DNA of 42,404 bases from Oscillospiraceae bacterium (GCA_017465665.1 JAFTVU010000070.1:1-42404), one strand, 5' to 3'. Shown: positions 7,208 through 15,658, counted from the stretch's first letter. Notes: generated from the sequence alone by a model not told the origin. Numbers and translations: made by a program.

Positions 7208-7816
7208 TTAAATTATTCTGCCGCTTATCTCAAATGTCGGGCCTTTCTGCCAAAGAAATGTGGAAAGTATTATCTCGAAGCCCTCGCCCGGTCCGCACAT
7301 GAAATCCGCAGGTCTGCCCTTGGGAAGTCCGTAGCCTGCAAGGAGATTCGTAATAACTCCGCCGTGTGTGATGACCGCCGCACGGGTGACATCCTTAGCC
7401 ATCATATCGCTGAAGATGACATCAAGGCCACTGATGCAGCGCAGAGAGAAATCGCCGTAATTCTCGCCATTAGGCGGACACGCATCAGCGCCGCCCTTTA
7501 TCCACTGTATGTACTCGGGAAGCTCTGCGATATCCTCCTGCTTCTTGCCCTCAAAATCGCCGAAGTCCATCTCTGCTATCTCATCAACTATCATGAGCTG
7601 GCGGTCAGGATATATGATCTCCGCAGTTTCAAGACATCTTTTCAGCGGCGAGCTGTACACCTTTGCAACATTGGGGTACACCTCCATATCGGTGAGGGAA
7701 CGTATCGTGGACGCGCCATCAGGACACAGCGAAAGATCGGTCTGTCCGATGTACTTGCCATCCAGATTTCCCTGAGTTATACCGTGACGGATCAGGTACA
7801 GGTAGTAGTTTTTCAT
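7208..7816 (-). CDS. Histidine phosphatase family protein (phosphoglycerate-mutase-like)
   Basis: This 202-aa protein has the branch-1 histidine phosphatase signature LIRHGITQGN (phospho-accepting H11, R10), YIGQTDLSL, SPLKRCLETA with the second Arg, the acid EMDFGDFEG and the second His in AVITHGGV. Length and motifs fit the cobC/GpmB-like broad-specificity phosphatases; an alpha-ribazole phosphatase role is possible but no cobalamin genes are nearby. CGGAGGT precedes ATG 7816. It is first of a three-gene operon with the 72-aa protein and the TraB-like lipoprotein. The substrate is not identifiable. Confidence 0.87.
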   Translation of the reverse strand: MKNYYLYLIRHGITQGNLDGKYIGQTDLSLCPDGASTIRSLTDMEVYPNVAKVYSSPLKRCLETAEIIYPDRQLMIVDEIAEMDFGDFEGKKQEDIAELPEYIQWIKGGADACPPNGENYGDFSLRCISGLDVIFSDMMAKDVTRAAVITHGGVITNLLAGYGLPKGRPADFMCGPGEGFEIILSTFLWQKGPTFEISGRII

Positions 7817-7896
7817 GCTTTTTTACCTCCGTTTTATGGCTCGCGGGCAGAGAAAATTGTCGATAACAGTGCGATTTTGCCCGTTTTTGCCGAGAA

Positions 7897-7926
7897 ATTA
7901 TGAATTATATCCTAGAGCGCTGTCAA
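7897..7926 (-). promoter_or_regulatory. Possible promoter of the histidine phosphatase operon
   Basis: On the minus strand, TTGACA (7926-7921), an 18-nt spacer and CATAAT (7902-7897). A TATAAT also lies only 11 nt after the TTGACA, too close to pair with it. Confidence 0.45.
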
Positions 7927-7946
7927 TTTTTTGTATATAATGACAC

Positions 7947-7975
7947 TTTACAAATCGACATATTAAAGTTATAAT
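7947..7975 (+). promoter_or_regulatory. Sigma-A promoter of the XRE regulator gene
   Basis: TTTACA (7947-7952), a 17-nt spacer and TATAAT (7970-7975). Confidence 0.68.
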
Positions 7976-8113
7976 ATACAATATGGAATTATGTTGGAGT
8001 AATGTCAGTCACAGTGCCGTTTCAGGGCATTTTTCAGACATTTATTCCGACTTACAGAAAGAAACAGGGGGTCCGCAGCTTCTGCGGATTGACAAAAACT
8101 TAGGAGAAAATAT

Positions 8114-8779
8114 ATGAACAAGGACTTCCCGCGCATTATGACGCTGCTGCGTAAAGAACGCAAGCTGAGCCAGAAGCAGGTCGCTGCTGATCTGGAGGTT
8201 ACCCAGGCGCTTCTGTCCCACTATGAAAACGGAAAGCGTGAATGCGGACTTGATTTTCTGGTACGCGCCGCTGATTATTACAATGTATCGGTGGATTATC
8301 TTCTCGGTCGCTCTCCGATGATAACAGGAACTACAGTTTCTGAACAGGAGCTCCCCGAAAGTAGCGTTGCGGAAAAGTATGACGGTGCTCCGTCAGGCGC
8401 AACCACGTTCTTCCAGAAAAAGCTGCTCACAAATTCTATCGAGATAATCTTCGATCTGCTTATCAAAGCAAAGAATTCCGAGCTTTCCAAGGCTGTGTGC
8501 AATTTCCTTTCCATGGCGGTGTACCGCAGCTTCAGAATGGTGTACAGCTCAGGCAGGAATAACGACGAGAACACTTTCAGCATCCCTGCCGATAAGGTTT
8601 CGGGGCTTGCAGGCGCTGCGATGTCCGTTGAGGATGTAAAAGCAAAGAGCGCTGCCGAAAACGGATCTGATGATGAACGAATCACCACCACAAGACTGGA
8701 GCAGGAATATTCAAAGCAGGCTGCTGCTCTGCTCTCCGTTGTAAAGGCATCCGAAAAGAGCCTTTCCAAGTTCAACTAA
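8114..8779 (+). CDS. XRE-family helix-turn-helix transcriptional regulator
   Basis: This 221-aa protein has a Cro/CI-type HTH at residues 8-62 (LRKERKLSQKQVAADLEVTQ, LLSHYENGKRECGLDFL, YYNVSVDYLLGRS). The remaining 150 residues are mostly helical with no recognised domain and may mediate dimerisation or sensing. The start is ATG 8114 with TTAGGAG upstream. It has its own promoter and long leader, and is followed by two terminators. It is divergent from the phosphatase operon, which it may regulate (inference). Confidence 0.85.
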   Translation: MNKDFPRIMTLLRKERKLSQKQVAADLEVTQALLSHYENGKRECGLDFLVRAADYYNVSVDYLLGRSPMITGTTVSEQELPESSVAEKYDGAPSGATTFFQKKLLTNSIEIIFDLLIKAKNSELSKAVCNFLSMAVYRSFRMVYSSGRNNDENTFSIPADKVSGLAGAAMSVEDVKAKSAAENGSDDERITTTRLEQEYSKQAAALLSVVKASEKSLSKFN

Positions 8780-8788
8780 GTATATCAG

Positions 8789-8817
8789 AGGCGATCCTTG
8801 TGGGTCGCCTTTTTGTT
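8789..8817 (+). terminator. Rho-independent terminator after XRE gene
   Basis: Stem AGGCGATCC (8789-8797) / GGGTCGCCT (8802-8810), 9 bp with one G-T pair, a 4-nt loop, then TTTTGTTT. Confidence 0.88.
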
Positions 8818-8827
8818 TAAGATACCC

Positions 8828-8849
8828 GCGGCATTATGCCGCTTTTTTT
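8828..8849 (+). terminator. Second tandem terminator
   Basis: The 15-base palindrome 8828-8842 (GCGGCAT/ATGCCGC) is followed by an uninterrupted T-run at 8843-8849. The T-run reaches the stop codon of the convergent flippase gene, so this backs up the first terminator against antisense read-in. Confidence 0.75.
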
Positions 8850-10269
8850 ATGCGCTGTTATCTCCGCCGCGTTTCTTGTTGAGGAACAGCTTTACAGCGT
8901 CCAGAGCCGCACGGAAGTTGATGGCAACGATCACGATAAACAGGATACAGTTGATGAGATTCTGCCAAAGACCGTACTCCATGAACATTACCGAAACACC
9001 CATTGCAGCGATCAGTGCAAGGTTTATCAGAGTTTTACGGTAATCTATCTTCATGTAGAGATATTTCTTCGTATCGATCACCCTGTATATAAAAACGATA
9101 ATGTAGCTTGCAAGCGTTGCAATAGCGGCGCCTATGACTCCGATGGTGTTCAGAAGTATCAGGTTCAGTATGATATTAGTCACCGCACCGATAAGTGATG
9201 ACGCAAAGCTGTGAGTTGTCTTGTTACTTGCCTCATAGATACTTCCCATGAAGTTTGACGAGCACTGGAACAGCACCGCACCAAGCAGACACGGAACATA
9301 GAAATACGCGAACTCAAAGCCCTCACTGCCGAAGAACGGCATGATTATCGGACGCAGCACCAGCATGATTCCCGCTACTGCAATGAACATCACAGTCTGC
9401 ATCATGCTGAATACATTGGAGTAGAAGTTGGATATAGTACGCGAGTTTCGCTCTGTTATTGCAGACATATGCCATGCCTGCAGGAATATTCCTACAACAA
9501 TGGAAGCAAGATTAGGGAATTTATACGCAAACGAGTATACGCCATTCGCGTCACTGCCGTAGATGGCTGTTACCATAAAGGTATCGGATACATTGATTAT
9601 CCACCACATTATAGTGGTCGGCATGAGCGGTATGCTGTATCTCAGCATAGCAGAGCGCAGCATCTTGTCGTTTCCGAGAGGACGATAGTCCTTGTACAGC
9701 TTTGCAGTAAAGCTAAGGAACACGATAGAAACAAGATCGGCAAGTGATACGGACAGCACATATCCCAGCACTCCCATCTCAAACACGCCCAGGAACAGCA
9801 GATTGAGCAGAACATTGGATACGGTAGTGATAATGCCATCTATGGCATACAGCTTTACCCTGCCCTGAGAGCGCACATAAATACTGCAGACGCCCTTGAT
9901 ACTGCCCGTGCAGACATACATGAACATCAGCCACTGATAGCCCTCAAGCATCTCAATGAAGCCTATCAGCGGTACAAATGCCGCGAACACCACCAGACCT
10001 ATTACCGCGATATTTATACCTATCGAAAAAACATGCTTTCGGTTATTTCCCTTGTCCAGACCATAGCGAAGCACGCCCTCGCTGATGGAGAGCGTTACCA
10101 CCGATATAAGCAATGCCGAGGCATTGATGATGTTATTCACATCACCGAAGCCTGCTGTACCAAGCATGCTCGTGTAGAATTTCAGCATGAAATACACTAG
10201 CAGCTTGGAGCCGAACTGACCTATCGCAAGGACGATAGTGTTGCTCGCCAGTTTCTGGTACTTGTTCAT
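8848..10269 (-). CDS. Oligosaccharide/polysaccharide flippase (MOP superfamily, Wzx-like)
   Basis: This 473-aa integral membrane protein has about 12-14 hydrophobic segments and opens with KLASNTIVLAIGQFGSKLLV, typical of polysaccharide transporter (PST/Wzx) members of the MOP superfamily; the C-terminal half has SNFMGSIYEASNKT. Such proteins flip lipid-linked oligosaccharides across the membrane for capsule or wall polymer assembly. It is last in the minus-strand run rlmB, pseudo-P-type ATPase, tadA, flippase, starting 26 nt after tadA. No glycosyltransferases are adjacent, so the substrate is unknown. Confidence 0.85.
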   Translation of the reverse strand: MNKYQKLASNTIVLAIGQFGSKLLVYFMLKFYTSMLGTAGFGDVNNIINASALLISVVTLSISEGVLRYGLDKGNNRKHVFSIGINIAVIGLVVFAAFVPLIGFIEMLEGYQWLMFMYVCTGSIKGVCSIYVRSQGRVKLYAIDGIITTVSNVLLNLLFLGVFEMGVLGYVLSVSLADLVSIVFLSFTAKLYKDYRPLGNDKMLRSAMLRYSIPLMPTTIMWWIINVSDTFMVTAIYGSDANGVYSFAYKFPNLASIVVGIFLQAWHMSAITERNSRTISNFYSNVFSMMQTVMFIAVAGIMLVLRPIIMPFFGSEGFEFAYFYVPCLLGAVLFQCSSNFMGSIYEASNKTTHSFASSLIGAVTNIILNLILLNTIGVIGAAIATLASYIIVFIYRVIDTKKYLYMKIDYRKTLINLALIAAMGVSVMFMEYGLWQNLINCILFIVIVAINFRAALDAVKLFLNKKRGGDNSA

Positions 10270-10295
10270 ATTGTCTGTTATCTTCTTTTTCTTGT

Positions 10296-10751
10296 TTATT
10301 TGTCGCGCAGCTCACTGAAGAACTGTGTCAGTATCCCGCCGCAGCGCTCCTGCATAACACGGCTTCTGATAAACGGGATATGTGTGAATTTCTCATCAAA
10401 AAGGCAGGTTACGGACGCGCACGCGCCGTTCTTGTCGTCAAATGCGCCGTACACCACTCTTTTCAAGCGGGAGTTCATTATCGCCCCCGCACACATAGGA
10501 CATGGCTCAAGCGTAACGTACAGTGTGCACCCTGTGAGCCTCCACTGCCCCAGCCGCCTTGCAGCCTGCTCAATTGCAAGCACCTCGGCATGTGCAGTTG
10601 GAGAGCCCAGCAGCTCACGCTGATTGTAGCCCTCACCGATTATCTCACCCTCGGGCGATACAACTATCGCACCAACAGGTATCTCACCCAGAGCATACGC
10701 CTTTTCGGCGAGCTCCAGAGCCTTCAGCATATATTCCTCGTCCAGTGTCAT
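10296..10751 (-). CDS. tadA: tRNA-specific adenosine deaminase TadA
   Basis: This 151-aa enzyme deaminates A34 to inosine in tRNA-Arg(ACG). The zinc deaminase motifs are complete: HAE (H54, catalytic E56) and PCPMC (C84, C87), with the family segments GEIPVGAIVV, NQRELLGSPTAHAE and GAFDDKNGA. The length is standard. ATG 10751 overlaps the stop of the 1068-aa gene by 4 nt, so it is translationally coupled to that unusual membrane protein. Confidence 0.95.
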   Translation of the reverse strand: MTLDEEYMLKALELAEKAYALGEIPVGAIVVSPEGEIIGEGYNQRELLGSPTAHAEVLAIEQAARRLGQWRLTGCTLYVTLEPCPMCAGAIMNSRLKRVVYGAFDDKNGACASVTCLFDEKFTHIPFIRSRVMQERCGGILTQFFSELRDK

Positions 10752-13700
10752 GGTCTGATACGCTTTATCGACTGTACGATAACTGTCAGAGCCAGCCAGC
10801 CGAGATTATATACCGCAATATAGAATGCATTCAGCATATCGAAATAATTGAATCCGCCTGTGCTGAAATACGGTGATACAGTTGAATTGGGATCATAGGT
10901 GCCTGCGATGCTGTAGTTACCAAAGAACGCAAAGATGAACACCAGCAGTATTCCCAGCGCAACTCCTGCTATCTGCATAGCGCAGCCAAGCTTGATCTTC
11001 TTGTAAAGATCCTTGGAACCGTTTATCGCTGCCGCAAAGGAAGAAAACGTACCATCGCAGGATACAGCCGCACTGCCCTTGGATACATACTTAGTGCGCT
11101 CATCGAACTCATCATGAGCTTCGTAGGGGATAACGCGCACGCTCTCGCTGCCGATATCGAACAGCTCACCTATAACACCCTCGGTTATCATACCGTCAAC
11201 AGTCTTGATAATAAGGCTGACACCGTTCCTTGCAAGCTTTGAAACATGCTGCTTCACCTGATTGTTAGCTGTAAGCTGTACAAAGAACAGCATACATACC
11301 TCGCCGCCCACAGCAAGATATACCACCTCATCGTGATTCTTATTTACGGCAGCCTCTTTCTTTGCTTCAGGAACTGCCACACCGTGGGATTTCATGTGAT
11401 CGCGGTTTCCGAGCAGAACTCGTCTGCTGCCTATCCAGCCCATCACACCGAGATTGCTCTCGTAAACGCAGTTGCTTACTTTCTTAAGCAGAGCCGCCTT
11501 ATAGTTCAGCATATTGAAGAACGCGTCAGCAAGCACGCTGTCAGCGCTTACCGCAAGGCTCGCAGCGTAGATGATAGCGTCGTCTATCTGGATGTGCTGT
11601 GTGCCCTTGGAGCCGTTCTTGTTGTAATCCCAGATGTTGTTCACCTTTACAGAGTTCACAGGGAAAAGCGACTTCGCTTCAACCAGTATAGCGGAAGTCT
11701 CATTGACATCCTCAACAGCGCTGTAGCCCAGCACGGAAGCATTCTTGCCCGTAAGCACTCTGGAGGCTGTAAGCATGGGAAGCATAACTATCAGCGAGCC
11801 GCTGAACGTAGCGCCTACCGCAAACACAGCAGTAGCAGTCGTGAAGCCGAGCGCAACATTCTCCATGGTATAAGAGCTTACCGACATAAAATATGTCATA
11901 AGTCCGCCGCCTATTCCTGCCGCAAGAACAACAGGAGTCATAACTCTGGCAATGCGGTCAGAGATATCCTCACAATAAGTGGAGATTATAAAGTCGCACA
12001 GCAGCTCGGTCTTTCTCATGGATGCCACCACGGGAATACCGATGCCCGTGCCTCTTGCCAGCTTATCTGCACCCTCGTCATTCAGGCACTCGATGAAATA
12101 CTTTCCTCTGTCACCCGAAACAAACGCAAAATTATTCTGCGCCGCCTTAACTGTACACAGCTTTGCAACCGTGTTGAAGCAAAGAACGCCGAGAGAAACG
12201 ATAAGATAAAGATGTGCATTATCGGTTACCAGCATAGAGGGCTGGAACAGATATATCACATTTGCAACTATAGCTCCGCAGTGAGCAAAAGCACACAGGG
12301 TATCTCCGTCGGGCTTCAGCTTTGTGAGCCTTGAGAGTCCGTTGGTGATAACGCTTGAGCACGCGCCGAAGCTGAGTATACCGATAGTGAGATTTACTAT
12401 CAGGAACTTTTCTACATTGAACTTGTTGCAGAAGCTTGAAAGCAGCGGTATACCCTCCGCATTAAGACGGAATGTAACACCCGCAGCAAGAGCAGCCAGA
12501 AGCAAAACAACCAGCAGCATTAGCCTGCCGAAAAGACCCTTGGAAGCACGTCTGAGTCGATCTACGATAACGTTCTCATCATCGAGATCGATGACCTCTT
12601 CTTCCTCGTAAAGCTCCTCTTCCTCACCTGCGGATTCCACCTCATCATCGATGTCCTCCAGCATGAAGTTTGCTATCTTTCTCTTCTTTCGTGCTGCAAG
12701 CTCGTCCGCCTCGCGGATCGCCTGCACGGGATCGCGCTTTGCAATAACGCCTGTATCTATAAGCTGCTTTTCATAGTCAATATTGAGCGCATGGGGCGGC
12801 AGACTTGCAGGATCGGATATATTTGTAAGCGTGACCGTACGCTCTGCTTCAATGCTCTTTTCACGCTGCTCCTTGAGCTTCTTGTTGAGAGATGCCACCA
12901 GCGCATCATTGCTGCGGCTCTCCTTTACTGTGGAGTATTCCTTTACTATCTCATCTGCGTCAGCAGGTGCAGCTGGCTGCTGCAGCACGCTATCTACGCC
13001 AACGCCCCTGTTCTTTTTGCGTGTGGTAACGGGAGCGTATTCCTTGACGTGTTCCTCCGCACCCGAAAGCTGCTTCAGATCGTTTCCTGCAACTGCAAGG
13101 GTATCCCCCGAAACGTTTTCAGCGCTCTTTATCTCCTCCGCTGCCTTTGCACGGGATTCCATAGGATTTATGGAATCCAGCAGCTCATCAGGACTCTCGG
13201 CAGCCATATCAGCTTCAAGCAGGGCGCGGTTGATCTCATCGATGCGCTGCTGCTTGCGTATCTGCTGTGTATTAGTTGTAACAAGGTCTCCCCTTGTGTG
13301 GAAGATGATATCATCATCCTCACCTGCAACCGCAGGCTTTACAAAAGGCTGGACATACTCGCTCTCAGGCTGTACTACCTCCTGCTCCTGTGTCTGAAAA
13401 AGCAGTGCAGCCTCCTCGGGAGATGCAAGCTCCGCAGTGAAGCCGCTGTGATCCAGCTCCTCTTCCATTTCATCCTCAGGGGGAAGCTCCATGATCTCTT
13501 CTTCGATCTTCTGAGCAGCCTCTTCAAGCTTACGCAGACGCTCTTCCTCTGCGGCACGCTCAGCTTCTATGCGGCGGCGCTCAGCCTCCTCCGCAGCTTT
13601 CTGAGCTTCTTTTTCACGGCGGCGCGCTTCGGCTTCAGCTTTCATGCGCTCCTGCTCTTCGCGGCGGCGCTGAGCCTCAGCCTGCTTCATAGCAGCCTTG

Positions 13701-13954
13701 TGCTTCTTCTGCTCCGCAGCATAAGCTATCTGCTCCGCCCTGCGCTGAGCGGCTTCCTGCTCGTCACGCTCCTCAGCCTCTATCTCGGCTTCGGTACGGC
13801 GCGGCTTTGCGCCTGAGCTTCTCATAGCCTGCTCCAGCTCATTTCCGCCGATTATCTCGGTTATACTGACGGAACTATCAGATCTCGGAGCTTCACCCGA
13901 ATCCCTTTTCCGATCGATCTCCGCCAGGATATCATCAATATTGTAATCAGACAT
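10748..13954 (-). CDS. Coiled-coil protein fused to a degenerate P-type ATPase-like membrane module
   Basis: This 1068-aa protein opens with MSDYNIDDILAEIDRKR, then a long charged Glu/Arg/Ala coiled coil (about 50-155) and an acidic, low-complexity cytosolic region to about 465. Membrane helices begin near 475. The C-terminal 600 residues follow a P-type ATPase outline: ISDRIARVMTPVVLAAGI (about 664-681) before a membrane pair, a PML turn (P726), a soluble domain with RRVLLGNRDHMKSHGV (about 844-859, like the nucleotide-domain VGN motif), an HAD-like DELAxNGV region (LARNGVSLIIKT) and CDGTFSSF where GDGxNDxP is expected. The phosphorylated DKTGT motif is replaced: AKSLF (A760) falls at the aligned place. 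It is therefore probably not a pump. It sits between rlmB (15 nt gap) and tadA (4-nt overlap). The function is unknown; a scaffold or sensor role is inference. Confidence 0.7.
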   Translation of the reverse strand: MSDYNIDDILAEIDRKRDSGEAPRSDSSVSITEIIGGNELEQAMRSSGAKPRRTEAEIEAEERDEQEAAQRRAEQIAYAAEQKKHKAAMKQAEAQRRREEQERMKAEAEARRREKEAQKAAEEAERRRIEAERAAEEERLRKLEEAAQKIEEEIMELPPEDEMEEELDHSGFTAELASPEEAALLFQTQEQEVVQPESEYVQPFVKPAVAGEDDDIIFHTRGDLVTTNTQQIRKQQRIDEINRALLEADMAAESPDELLDSINPMESRAKAAEEIKSAENVSGDTLAVAGNDLKQLSGAEEHVKEYAPVTTRKKNRGVGVDSVLQQPAAPADADEIVKEYSTVKESRSNDALVASLNKKLKEQREKSIEAERTVTLTNISDPASLPPHALNIDYEKQLIDTGVIAKRDPVQAIREADELAARKKRKIANFMLEDIDDEVESAGEEEELYEEEEVIDLDDENVIVDRLRRASKGLFGRLMLLVVLLLAALAAGVTFRLNAEGIPLLSSFCNKFNVEKFLIVNLTIGILSFGACSSVITNGLSRLTKLKPDGDTLCAFAHCGAIVANVIYLFQPSMLVTDNAHLYLIVSLGVLCFNTVAKLCTVKAAQNNFAFVSGDRGKYFIECLNDEGADKLARGTGIGIPVVASMRKTELLCDFIISTYCEDISDRIARVMTPVVLAAGIGGGLMTYFMSVSSYTMENVALGFTTATAVFAVGATFSGSLIVMLPMLTASRVLTGKNASVLGYSAVEDVNETSAILVEAKSLFPVNSVKVNNIWDYNKNGSKGTQHIQIDDAIIYAASLAVSADSVLADAFFNMLNYKAALLKKVSNCVYESNLGVMGWIGSRRVLLGNRDHMKSHGVAVPEAKKEAAVNKNHDEVVYLAVGGEVCMLFFVQLTANNQVKQHVSKLARNGVSLIIKTVDGMITEGVIGELFDIGSESVRVIPYEAHDEFDERTKYVSKGSAAVSCDGTFSSFAAAINGSKDLYKKIKLGCAMQIAGVALGILLVFIFAFFGNYSIAGTYDPNSTVSPYFSTGGFNYFDMLNAFYIAVYNLGWLALTVIVQSIKRIRP

Positions 13955-13969
13955 TTTCGCTCTCCTATA

Positions 13970-14704
13970 TCAGTTACGATGCTTTACGACTTCATACATA
14001 AGTATTCCAGCTGAAACAGACGCGTTCAGCGAGTTTATCCTGCCATTCATCGGCAGCGAAAGGATCATATCACAGTTCTCACGGACAAGTCTGCCCAGCC
14101 CGAAGCCTTCCGAGCCGATAACCAGAGCCACTCCGCCTGTAAGATCTGCCTTATCATAAGGAGTTCCGTCGGCCTCCATGCCAAACACCCATATATTCTC
14201 CTTTTTGAGCTGCTTTATGGTATCAACAAGATTTGATACTCTTGCCACCTTCATCCACGCCGCTGCACCAGCCGAGGTCTTGAACACTGTTGCGTTCAAC
14301 GACGCACTGCGCCTTTTGGGGATTATCACTCCGTCAGCGCCTGCAGCCTCTGCGGTACGGATGATCGCACCAAGATTATGAGGATCCTCTATCTCATCTG
14401 CAATGATTATGAACGGGGGCTTGCCCTTTTCCTTAGATACAGCCAGTATCTCCTCAACAGTAGAGTAGGAAGCCGCCGCAAGATACGCCGCAACGCCTCC
14501 GTGCTTCTGTGTTCCCACCATAGAAGTGAGCTTTTCATCGCTTACTTCCTTGATGACAATGCCGCTCTGCTTAGCAAGCGGAATTATCTTTCCAAGGGAT
14601 ATCACTTTTTGTACATATAATGTATCAAGCTCCGCACCGGAGGTCAGCGCCTCGATAACGGAATTCTTGCCGTAAATAAGCTTTACTTCGGTTTCTTTTT
14701 CCAT
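13970..14704 (-). CDS. rlmB: 23S rRNA (guanosine-2'-O)-methyltransferase RlmB-like (TrmH/SpoU family)
   Basis: This 244-aa protein has a SpoU substrate-binding N-terminal domain (LIYGKNSVIEAL, VQKVISLGK) and the knotted SPOUT methyltransferase motifs DPHNLGAIIRTAEAAGADGV, LVIGSEGFGLGRLV and LPMNGRINSLNASVSAGI. The family 2'-O-methylates G2251 of 23S rRNA (E. coli numbering) using SAM. It is first gene of the minus-strand run at 14704-8848. Related TrmH members modify other sites, so the exact nucleotide is inferred. Confidence 0.92.
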   Translation of the reverse strand: MEKETEVKLIYGKNSVIEALTSGAELDTLYVQKVISLGKIIPLAKQSGIVIKEVSDEKLTSMVGTQKHGGVAAYLAAASYSTVEEILAVSKEKGKPPFIIIADEIEDPHNLGAIIRTAEAAGADGVIIPKRRSASLNATVFKTSAGAAAWMKVARVSNLVDTIKQLKKENIWVFGMEADGTPYDKADLTGGVALVIGSEGFGLGRLVRENCDMILSLPMNGRINSLNASVSAGILMYEVVKHRN

Positions 14705-14857
14705 AACATTTCCCTTTTTATATTATTAATTATAGTAATAGCAGACATTCATATTCCATTTTAGTATATCATATTTTCTCAGATAATGCAATACATTGTT
14801 ACCGTATTATTCTAAAATTCCTGTGATATTTTCTCAGCACAGGCATAAAACCAACAG

Positions 14858-14902
14858 CTCCTTAATATTGTGTAGCAAACAAATTAAGGAGGAACAGACA
14901 TG
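14858..14902 (+). promoter_or_regulatory. Inverted repeat masking the ribosome binding site
   Basis: A perfect 9-bp inverted repeat: CTCCTTAAT (14858-14866) and ATTAAGGAG (14883-14891), with a 16-nt loop. The right arm contains most of the AAGGAGG ribosome binding site (14886-14892) of the gene starting at ATG 14900. If the transcript starts upstream of 14858, the hairpin would hide the site. Confidence 0.6.
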
Positions 14903-15154
14903 CTGTCTATAAAAAGAAAGCTCAGCCCATACAAGAAAGAACAGCAGCGCTTTTCACGGGAATATGCACTGCTCGCCGAAAGGCTGACAGACATACGCTC
15001 GGATTTCGATCAGGTGACGGATGAGGACGTTATAGACGCGCTCATCTACGAAGAAAACGCAGTGCTCGCAAGACTGGCTCAGTTATATAAGGACGCAAAA
15101 GCTGCAGGTATTTCACTTGAGCCCCACGAACACACCGATTTCTACGAATCGTAA
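14900..15154 (+). CDS. DUF2508 (YaaL)-like small protein
   Basis: This 84-aa charged, helical protein has the pattern of DUF2508/YaaL proteins: a helix with REYALLAERL, then TDEDVIDALIYEENAVLARL and a final helix ending KAAGIS. Family members are about 70-85 aa and have no known function; in other Firmicutes they sit near recR or the sigma-K/pro-sigma-K processing genes, which is not the case here. It has a strong but possibly hairpin-masked AAGGAGG site. It stands alone between rlmB (divergent) and tRNA-Leu. The family assignment is moderate. Confidence 0.6.
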   Translation: MLSIKRKLSPYKKEQQRFSREYALLAERLTDIRSDFDQVTDEDVIDALIYEENAVLARLAQLYKDAKAAGISLEPHEHTDFYES

Positions 15155-15182
15155 AAAAAATTAAATTTTTTGAAAAAAGTGC

Positions 15183-15211
15183 TTGACAAACCAAAACGCT
15201 TGTGATATAAT
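15183..15211 (+). promoter_or_regulatory. Perfect consensus promoter of tRNA-Leu
   Basis: TTGACA (15183-15188), 17-nt spacer, TATAAT (15206-15211): exact consensus, 41 bp before the tRNA. Confidence 0.93.
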
Positions 15212-15252
15212 AAACTAGTCGTCAAGGCAAGGTACTGAAAACGACACAATAT

Positions 15253-15339
15253 GCGAGTGTGCTGGAATAGGCAGACAGGCTAGCTTGAGGTGCTAGTGTC
15301 AGATCTGACGTGTGGGTTCAAGTCCCGTCACTCGCACCA
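15253..15339 (+). tRNA. tRNA-Leu (GAG anticodon)
   Basis: The acceptor stem GCGAGTG pairs with CACTCGC, with discriminator A and an encoded CCA (to 15339). The anticodon stem-loop is CTAGC-TTGAGGT-GCTAG, giving anticodon GAG for CUC/CUU codons. A long variable arm (GTCAGATCTGAC) confirms a class II tRNA. The T arm has GTGGGTTCAAGTCCCGT-type geometry. It is a single gene between a consensus promoter and a terminator. Confidence 0.95.
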
Positions 15340-15340
15340 T

Positions 15341-15378
15341 ATTTAAAAATCCCACTCAAATGAGTGGGATTTTTAAAT
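15341..15378 (+). terminator. Terminator of tRNA-Leu
   Basis: A perfect 18-bp inverted repeat (15341-15358 with 15361-15378) around AA; the core CCCACTCA/TGAGTGGG is flanked by A and T runs, so it can act in both directions. Confidence 0.9.
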
Positions 15379-15658
15379 GGCAAACGCTAAACTTCGGCTT
15401 TCCCTTATGGAAAAACGATTTCGCTTTGCGAAAACCGCTCACGTACGCAGAGTGGCTGCATGATTGTTCTTTGATCTTTATTTCATCAAGTTTCAACTGA
15501 AAAAACACTGTAAAAATGTCATATCAGATAAAAGGATTCTGTCGTACCGTAAGGTATCGGCGGAATTTTTCTGTTTTAGGGCAAAAATAAGATATCTGAC
15601 AAAAACATCATAAAAATATCACTTTTTAGTCATAATTATAACACTAAAGGAGAACTAT
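15379..15658. other. Intergenic region between tRNA-Leu and the MATE gene
   Basis: No convincing gene is seen. A 28-codon basic frame (15377-15463, MANAKLRLSL...) lacks a ribosome binding site. It contains a TTTCGC/GCGAAA hairpin near 15419-15433, a TACC-GTAA-GGTA stem near 15545-15556, and a long-range pair TCAGATA (15524-15530) / TATCTGA (15593-15599) bracketing about 60 nt upstream of the MATE start. The last two could form one leader structure; I do not recognise it as a known riboswitch. Confidence 0.4.

Larger units (their letters stand above)
7817..8113. other. Divergent intergenic region between phosphatase operon and XRE regulator
   Basis: This 297-bp stretch has no gene. Two promoters lie back to back, with their -35 boxes 20 bp apart, and the plus transcript would carry a leader of about 130 nt. 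That leader contains a perfect 7-bp hairpin TCCGCAG (8072-8078) / CTGCGGA (8082-8088) just before the ribosome binding site TTAGGAG. There is no T-run after it, so it is not a terminator. Confidence 0.55.

Noticed and set aside
8072-8088. Hairpin before the XRE gene as a terminator
   Set aside because: Perfect 7-bp stem, but followed by ATTGACAAAAAC without a T-run; at most a leader structure.
15253-15378. tRNA-Leu as an integration site with a mobile element
   Set aside because: No integrase, no direct repeat of the tRNA 3' end and no cargo genes were found nearby; the palindrome is a terminator.
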